Positions 5,674-9,823 of a stretch of 9,823 nucleotides of DNA are shown here, in pieces; position 1 is the first letter of the stretch; every line of letters begins with the position of its first letter. The DNA is taken from assembly GCA_031551625.1 (NCBI GenBank), contig JAVBNJ010000042.1, positions 1-9,823 of the forward strand. The letters are read 5' to 3'. The notes beneath the pieces are model-generated. The model did no database searches. It was not told the DNA's origin and was given only the letters and a program-made list of their open reading frames with translations. The stretch is from JAVBNJ01 sp031551625 (GTDB lineage Bacteria; Bacteroidota; Bacteroidia; Bacteroidales; UBA932). Both the position numbers and the translations under genes were made by a program.

Positions 5674-7026
5674 ATGAAATTTGTAAACCGAATAGAAGAA
5701 CAGAAGAGGCTTAAAGCTACATTGAACGATAAGAATAGTTCATTTGTAGTTGTTTATGGACGTCGCCGGTTAGGGAAATCGACTTTAATCAAAAAAGTAT
5801 TGACGACCAAGGACGTTTATTTTTTGGCAGACCAAACCGAAACCTCCCAACAAATTCGGCTGCTAGCCAAAGAGATTGCATTAAAAATAGCGGGTTTCGA
5901 CAAGGTGGTCTATCCCGATTGGAATACGTTGTTCGAAACATTGAATCTGCGAACAACCCAAAAGTTTACGCTCTGTTTGGACGAATTTCCGTATATGGTA
6001 AAAAAATCGCCGGAATTGCCATCCATACTTCAAAAAAAATTGGATGCCAAAACGCTTAAATTTAACCTCGTTCTTTGCGGTTCGTCGCAAACAATGATGA
6101 AAGGATTGGTGCTTGATGCCAAAGAGCCGCTATATGGCCGGGCAAATCAAATACTGAAACTTACCCCGATAAATATACACTATATTTCAGAATATCTAAA
6201 TTGTAGCGCCATTCATGCGATTGAAGAATATGCTGTTTGGGGCGGTATTCCTCGCTATTGGGAGTTGAGGCAAAAAAATAAATCGTTGAAAGAAGCTATC
6301 GAATATCACATTATTAATTCGCAAGGAACTTTATATGAGGAACCTTACCGATTGCTTTTCGATGATATGCGCGATATTATACAGGCATCGACACTGCTGT
6401 CGGTTATTGGCGCCGGCGCCAATCGCTTGTCGGAAATTGCGGCAAGAGTGGAAAAGCCCGCCACTCAACTTTCGAGACCGCTTGATAAGTTAATAGAACT
6501 GGGGTTTGTGGCAAGGGAAATACCATTCGGCGAGAATCCGAAGAACAGTAAGAAAAGTTTGTACAAAATTGCCGATCCGTTTATGGATTTTTACTATCGT
6601 TTTGTTATCCCCAACCGCTCGTTGATAGAGTTGGAACGGACAAGTTTAGTGCTAAATGAAATAAATGAAAATTTAAACGACTACCTGTCGCGACATTGGG
6701 AGCAGCAGTGCCGAAAAGCAGTAAGCGGAGGTACGCTAAATGGGGTAACCTATACAATGGCTTCGCGGTGGTGGGGCAATGTCTCGCGCAACGAGGCGAT
6801 AGAAATTGACCTCGTGGCCCAATCGGTTGATAAAAAATCACTATTGGTTGGCGAGTGCAAATGGAGCAAAATATCCAATGGTGATGCGTTGATAGTAAAT
6901 CTTCTGGAAAAGGCTCGTAAATTGCCGTTCGCAAAAGGAAAAAAGATTACGCCGGTATTGTTTGTTAAAGAATGTAAAAAAATGAGCGATGCTATTTTCT
7001 TGCCGGAAGATGTGCTGAATATGTAA
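5674..7026 (+). CDS. Archaeal-type AAA ATPase with C-terminal DUF234 (PD-(D/E)XK-like) domain
   Basis: The 450-aa protein has the layout of the ATPase_2/DUF234 family. The Walker A motif is GRRRLGKST at 29-37 and Walker B is LCLDEF, with D103 and E104. A sensor-1-like LCGSS and a conserved LYGRANQILKL segment follow. A winged-helix region lies around residues 239-300 (LSEIAARVEKPATQLSRPL). The C-terminal DUF234 domain shows EIDLVAQ (D379) and GECKW (E394, K396), the residue pattern of the PD-(D/E)XK nuclease fold. The family is widespread in archaea and in Bacteroidetes, often in many copies, and its role is unknown; DNA binding or cleavage is only inferred from the fold. I chose ATG 5674, which gives the family-typical start FVNRIEEQKRL, over a TTG three codons upstream. 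The gene has its own promoter and terminator, with no partner gene on its strand. Confidence 0.88.
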   Translation: MKFVNRIEEQKRLKATLNDKNSSFVVVYGRRRLGKSTLIKKVLTTKDVYFLADQTETSQQIRLLAKEIALKIAGFDKVVYPDWNTLFETLNLRTTQKFTLCLDEFPYMVKKSPELPSILQKKLDAKTLKFNLVLCGSSQTMMKGLVLDAKEPLYGRANQILKLTPINIHYISEYLNCSAIHAIEEYAVWGGIPRYWELRQKNKSLKEAIEYHIINSQGTLYEEPYRLLFDDMRDIIQASTLLSVIGAGANRLSEIAARVEKPATQLSRPLDKLIELGFVAREIPFGENPKNSKKSLYKIADPFMDFYYRFVIPNRSLIELERTSLVLNEINENLNDYLSRHWEQQCRKAVSGGTLNGVTYTMASRWWGNVSRNEAIEIDLVAQSVDKKSLLVGECKWSKISNGDALIVNLLEKARKLPFAKGKKITPVLFVKECKKMSDAIFLPEDVLNM

Positions 7027-7052
7027 ACAAAATCTTGTTTTAGAGCAAACAC

Positions 7053-7085
7053 AAAGCCCACAAAAGTTTAATTTTTGTGGGCTTT
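7053..7085. terminator. Bidirectional intrinsic terminator between ATPase gene and oxidoreductase operon
   Basis: AAAGCCCACAAAA (7053-7065) pairs perfectly over 13 bp with TTTTGTGGGCTTT (7073-7085) around a 7-nt loop. A T-rich run follows on the + strand (ATGTTTTTG). The hairpin lies between the ATPase stop at 7026 and the gamma-subunit stop at 7108, so it can end both convergent transcripts. Confidence 0.88.
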
Positions 7086-7107
7086 ATGTTTTTGTGAGAA
7101 ACGTGTG

Positions 7108-7653
7108 CTATTTCACATCCTGCACTGCATCCATCCCGCGTTGGATAGCTTGTTCGTTCATCGGGATGAGCTTGTGGTGACGTTCGGGCACCGATTTTTT
7201 CACACCGGCAATTACATTTTCCATTTTTACTACCGGGCGTTTCTTGAGATAAGCGCCCAACACAATCATGTTGTATGCTTTGGCATTGCCCATCTTGGCG
7301 GCTTCTTCGGCCGCTTCGATTTTGCAAACGGTAATATCTTTACGTGTCGGCGGTTTGGTAATACCGTTTGGGTCGTACAGCAACATACCGCCCGGGCGTA
7401 CCGTATTTTCAAACTTATCCAACGATTGCTGGTTAAGGATGATGGCCGTGTCGCATTTGTTTACAATCGGCGAGCTGATGCGGTTGCTGCTCAACACTAC
7501 CGTTACGTTGGCCGTACCGCCGCGCATTTCGGGGCCATACGAGGGCATCCAGGTTACTTCCATGTCCTGCATGATACCCGAATAGGCCAATATTTTTCCC
7601 ATTGAGAGAACGCCTTGTCCTCCGAATCCTGCTATGATGATTTCTTCTTTCAT
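7108..7653 (-). CDS. korC: 2-oxoacid:ferredoxin oxidoreductase, gamma subunit
   Basis: This is the gamma (catalytic gamma-domain) subunit of a 2-oxoacid:acceptor oxidoreductase, which oxidatively decarboxylates a 2-oxoacid to acyl-CoA and reduces ferredoxin. The 181-aa protein carries the family motif AGFGGQGVLSMG (8-19) and MPSYGPEMRGGTAN (36-49), both typical of gamma subunits. Length is normal. It is the last gene of the operon, 90 nt after the beta subunit, and that gap holds short tandem repeats. It ends with TAG, just upstream of the shared terminator. Substrate is uncertain: 2-oxoglutarate (Kor) or branched 2-oxoacids such as 2-oxoisovalerate (Vor) are both possible. Confidence 0.9.
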   Translation of the reverse strand: MKEEIIIAGFGGQGVLSMGKILAYSGIMQDMEVTWMPSYGPEMRGGTANVTVVLSSNRISSPIVNKCDTAIILNQQSLDKFENTVRPGGMLLYDPNGITKPPTRKDITVCKIEAAEEAAKMGNAKAYNMIVLGAYLKKRPVVKMENVIAGVKKSVPERHHKLIPMNEQAIQRGMDAVQDVK

Positions 7654-7664
7654 ACTTTTTAATT

Positions 7665-7739
7665 TTGAATAACTGAATAATTGAATTACTGAATTAGTGT
7701 GTGCTTGCGCTATTCCTAATTCCTAATTCGTCATTCCTA
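7665..7739. repeat. Short tandem repeats forming a hairpin between beta and gamma subunit genes
   Basis: Four 8-bp units of the form YTGAATWA lie in tandem at 7665-7696. After a 15-nt spacer come four 7-bp units at 7712-7739, three of them ATTCCTA and one ATTCGTC. The two blocks are mutually complementary: GAATTAG (7691-7697) pairs with CTAATTC (7716-7722), and GAATTA (7683-7688) with TAATTC (7724-7729). The gap is transcribed as part of the operon, so the hairpin would form in the mRNA. No coding frame is present. Confidence 0.7.
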
Positions 7740-7743
7740 ATTT

Positions 7744-8505
7744 TTACTCATCTTTTATATCTCCCAACGGATATTCGGGGAACATGTGTTCTTCCATCCA
7801 TTTGTTCGAATCAACGGGTGTTAATTTCCAGCCCGAGTTGCAGGTTCCTACTACTTCTACAAACGAGGTTCCTTTCTTTAAGGCGGAATTTTCGAACGCT
7901 TTGCGGATAGCTTTCTTTGCTTTGCGGGCAGCAGCAGGGTTTTGAGCCGACTGGCGCGTTACATAGCAAGTGCCTTTCAATTGGGCAATCAGTTCGGTAA
8001 TACGCAACGGGTGGCCGTTCAATTCGGCATTACGTCCGTAAGGCGTAGTGGCTGTAACCTGGCCAATCAAGGTAGTCGGGGCCATTTGGCCGCCGGTCAT
8101 ACCATAGATAGCGTTGTTGATAAAGATTACCACCATGTTTTCGCCACGGTTGCAGGCATGCATGATTTCGGCCGTACCAATTGAAGCCAAGTCGCCGTCG
8201 CCCTGGTAGGTGAACACATATTTGTCGGGGTTCAGGCGTTTGATAGCCGTAGCCACGGCCGGAGCGCGTCCGTGAGCCGCTTGCGCCCAATCGATATCGA
8301 GGTAGTTATAGGCAAATACCGCACAACCTACCGGCGATACGCCGATTGTTTTTTCCTGGATACCCATTTCTTCGATTACTTCGGCAATGAGTTTGTGTAC
8401 TTAGCCTTGGGTGCAGCCCGGGCAGTAGTGCATAACCGTGTCGGTAAGCACCGGCGTTTTGCCGTACACTTTATTTTCGGGTTTTATAATGTCTTTTACG
8501 TCCAT
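7744..8505 (-). pseudogene. korB: 2-oxoacid:ferredoxin oxidoreductase, beta (TPP) subunit, with in-frame TAA at codon 35
   Basis: Read from ATG 8505 to the TAA at 7746-7744, the frame has 253 sense-or-stop codons before its terminal stop, the normal family length. One of them, codon 35 (8403-8401), is TAA. The start encodes KPENKVYGKTPVLTD, then MHYCPGCTQG (25-34), the stop, and VHKLIAEVIEEMGIQ. Homologues have a residue such as Val at the stop position. Beyond it the protein is complete: GVSPVGC (C61), the TPP motif GDGD (102-105) with NN about 26 residues later, and GTCNSGW (C222). C28, C31, C61 and C222 correspond to the four [4Fe-4S] ligands known in archaeal homologues. Restart at ATG 8367 would give a 207-aa protein lacking C28 and C31. 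A recent nonsense mutation or a base-call error are the likely explanations; no other damage is seen. The gene lies 29 nt after the alpha subunit. Confidence 0.88.
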
Positions 8506-8534
8506 AGTCTTTCGTTATTTTTGAAATGGATAAA

Positions 8535-9620
8535 CTATTTTAAAGAAAACGTTTTTTTCAACGCATCCAATACCTGCCCCGGATCGGGAACTATACCGCC
8601 CAAGCGTCCGTAGTGCTCTACGGGTACTTTACCGTTCACGGCGAGGCGAACGTCTTCTACCATTTGGCCGGCGCTCATTTCTACCGAAAGCACGCCTTTC
8701 AATTGTGGCACCAATGCCTGGATAGCCTTGGTCGGGTAGGGGAACAGCGTAATGGGGCGCAACAGGCCGAGTTTGATACCTTGCGCACGCGCCATATCTA
8801 CTGTTTCCTGGCAGATACGCGACATAGCGCCGTAAGCTACAATCAGGTATTCGGCATCGTCGCAGTTAATTTTTTCGAAACGTGTTTCTTTTTCGCGAAT
8901 GATGTTGTATTTGTCAATCAATTTCAGGTTGAAACGTTCCTGCACGTCGGCTTCCAGCGCCAACGAAGTGATGATGTGACGTTGGCGGTCTTTGGTTTTG
9001 CCGAGGCAAGCCCAGTCGCCCGACATTTTTTGAATTTCTTCCTTTGTCCAACGCGGTTTTTCGGGGCTCAGCTCCACTTTTTCCATCATCTGGCCAATTA
9101 CGCCGTCGGCCAAAATCATAGCCGGGTTGCGGTATTTGAATGCCAGTTCGAAGCCCAAGTCTACGAAATCGTTCATTTCCTGTACCGATGCGGGAGCCAG
9201 CACAATCAGGTGATAGTCGCCATGTCCGCCGCCTTTGGTAGCTTGGAAATAGTCGCTTTGCGCCGGTTGGATGGTGCCTAAGCCGGGGCCGCCACGCACC
9301 ACGTTTACCACCAGGCAGGGCAATTCGGCGCCGGCCAGGTAGGTCAAGCCTTCGCACATCAAACTGATGCCGGGGCTGCTCGATGAAGTCATAACTTTTT
9401 TGCCGGTAGCCGCGCCGCCGTACAACATGTTGATGGACGATGTTTCGCTTTCGGCTTGCAATACTACCATGCCGGTGGTTTCCCAGGGCTTTTCTTCCAT
9501 CAATGTTTCCATGATTTCGGATTGCGGGGTAATCGGATAACCGAAGTAGCCGTCGCAGCCGCAGCGGATAGCTGCCAGCGCGATCACTTCATGTCCTTTC
9601 AGGAGTTTTTTCTCTGCCAT
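8535..9620 (-). CDS. korA: 2-oxoacid:ferredoxin oxidoreductase, alpha subunit (KorA/VorB type)
   Basis: The alpha subunit carries the pyrimidine-binding and domain II parts that, with the beta subunit, form the TPP active site. The 361-aa protein shows GYFGYPITPQSEIMETL (24-40), LQAESETSSINMLYGGAATG (54-73), SSSSPGISLM (79-88) and VRGGPGLGTIQPAQSDYFQA (108-127), all standard for this family. Residues 100-240 continue domain I and the linker; the rest is domain II. It closely resembles short alpha subunits commonly labelled VorB (2-oxoisovalerate) or KorA (2-oxoglutarate), and sequence alone does not settle the substrate. The start ATG 9620 gives MAEKKLLKGHEVIALAA, a family-typical opening. 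It lies 98 nt after the ferredoxin subunit and 29 nt before the beta subunit. The stop is TAG. Confidence 0.92.
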   Translation of the reverse strand: MAEKKLLKGHEVIALAAIRCGCDGYFGYPITPQSEIMETLMEEKPWETTGMVVLQAESETSSINMLYGGAATGKKVMTSSSSPGISLMCEGLTYLAGAELPCLVVNVVRGGPGLGTIQPAQSDYFQATKGGGHGDYHLIVLAPASVQEMNDFVDLGFELAFKYRNPAMILADGVIGQMMEKVELSPEKPRWTKEEIQKMSGDWACLGKTKDRQRHIITSLALEADVQERFNLKLIDKYNIIREKETRFEKINCDDAEYLIVAYGAMSRICQETVDMARAQGIKLGLLRPITLFPYPTKAIQALVPQLKGVLSVEMSAGQMVEDVRLAVNGKVPVEHYGRLGGIVPDPGQVLDALKKTFSLK

Positions 9621-9642
9621 ATTATTTAATTTTCAGATTTTT

Positions 9643-9720
9643 AAATTCAATGATTCAACGATTCAAAAATTCAATGATTCACAATTTATGGAATCATGGA
9701 ATTTTGAATTTTTTGAATTT
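9643..9720. repeat. A/T-rich direct and inverted repeats between ferredoxin and alpha subunit genes
   Basis: The 15-mer AAATTCAATGATTCA occurs at 9643-9657 and again at 9667-9681, 24 nt apart, and GATTCA occurs three times. The stretch 9666-9680 pairs with 9691-9705 over 14 of 15 positions around a 10-nt loop, and ATTC (9661-9664) extends the stem with GAAT (9706-9709). TTGAATTT (9713-9720) is also the complement of AAATTCAA (9643-9650). The region lies inside the operon, so a strong hairpin is expected in the transcript. The last two bases overlap the ferredoxin-gene stop codon. Confidence 0.7.
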
Positions 9721-9823
9721 ATTCTTTCACGCGATAAACCGTGATACACGAGTCAGGGCAAACCGTAGCGCAGTTCGTACAACCGGTACAGGCATCGGGA
9801 TTTGCCATGTAAAGATAATTGTA
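9719..9823 (-). CDS. korD: 4Fe-4S ferredoxin-type delta subunit, N-terminal part beyond the window
   Basis: The last 34 residues of a small ferredoxin-like protein are present. They contain one complete [4Fe-4S] motif, CTGCTNCATVCP, and end ITVYRVKE before TAA (9721-9719). The preceding NYLYMANPDA is typical of the two-cluster ferredoxin subunits (about 75 aa) of Bacteroidetes 2-oxoacid oxidoreductases, so the first cluster motif should lie just outside the window. The subunit passes electrons from the TPP centre and the beta-subunit cluster to ferredoxin. It precedes the alpha subunit on the same strand, making the operon order delta, alpha, beta, gamma. Confidence 0.88.
   Translation of the reverse strand, partial: YNYLYMANPDACTGCTNCATVCPDSCITVYRVKE

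Noticed and set aside
7075..7605. + strand frame of 176 codons opposite the gamma subunit
   Set aside because: It is the antisense shadow of korC, rich in H, F and R without any domain, and it starts inside the terminator hairpin.
8401..8403. Recoding of TAA as a sense codon
   Set aside because: TAA ends murF-alr, porT, the DUF3990 gene, the ATPase, korB itself and korD in this window, and no other interior TAA occurs in a conserved frame.
8613..9281. Long + strand frame of 222 codons
   Set aside because: It is entirely antisense to the alpha-subunit gene, has no recognisable family, and the opposite frame has clear conserved motifs.
9643..9720. CRISPR array
   Set aside because: The direct repeats are only 15 bp, occur twice, and the sequence between is A/T-rich low complexity; no cas genes are nearby.

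Overview
The window looks like chromosomal DNA of an anaerobic member of the Bacteroidota, probably order Bacteroidales. Three things point there: a fused MurF-alanine racemase, a PorT-type outer-membrane protein of the type IX secretion system, and promoters of the Bacteroidetes form TTTG-N19/20-TAnnTTTG. The four-subunit ferredoxin-linked 2-oxoacid oxidoreductase operon indicates anaerobic, low-potential metabolism. TAA, TAG and TGA all serve as stops here, so the code is standard.

Layout. Positions 2-1861 (+) hold the 3' three quarters of murF-alr, which makes D-Ala and joins D-Ala-D-Ala to the peptidoglycan precursor. A tRNA-Val(TAC) with its own promoter and a long A/T-rich hairpin follows at 1939-2058, then porT (2109-2834, +). 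On the minus strand, a compact four-gene unit reads leftwards from 5400 to 2822: a DUF3791-type putative antitoxin, a DUF3990 ADP-ribosyltransferase-like putative toxin, yicC (RNase family) and a TrmH/SpoU-type RNA methyltransferase. The first three overlap by 4 and 1 nt and the last gap is 16 nt, so the putative toxin pair appears to share a transcript with two RNA-metabolism genes. The unit ends by overlapping the convergent porT by 13 nt.

The 273-nt gap 5401-5673 holds two divergent promoters around a GC-rich patch with a 9-bp inverted repeat and one 39-codon frame of doubtful coding value. A single-gene unit (5674-7026, +) encodes an archaeal-type ATPase with a C-terminal DUF234 nuclease-like domain. 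It shares a strong bidirectional terminator (7053-7085) with the last operon.

The last operon (minus, from beyond the right edge to 7108) encodes a 2-oxoacid:ferredoxin oxidoreductase in the order ferredoxin subunit, alpha, beta, gamma. The beta gene has one in-frame TAA at codon 35, just after its CPGC cluster-binding motif, in an otherwise intact frame. Two of the operon's intercistronic gaps carry A/T-rich, self-complementary short repeats built on ATTC/GAAT.

The observations most worth checking are the korB nonsense codon, the putative toxin-antitoxin pair coupled to yicC, and the unexplained intergenic elements at 5454-5577, 7665-7739 and 9643-9720.
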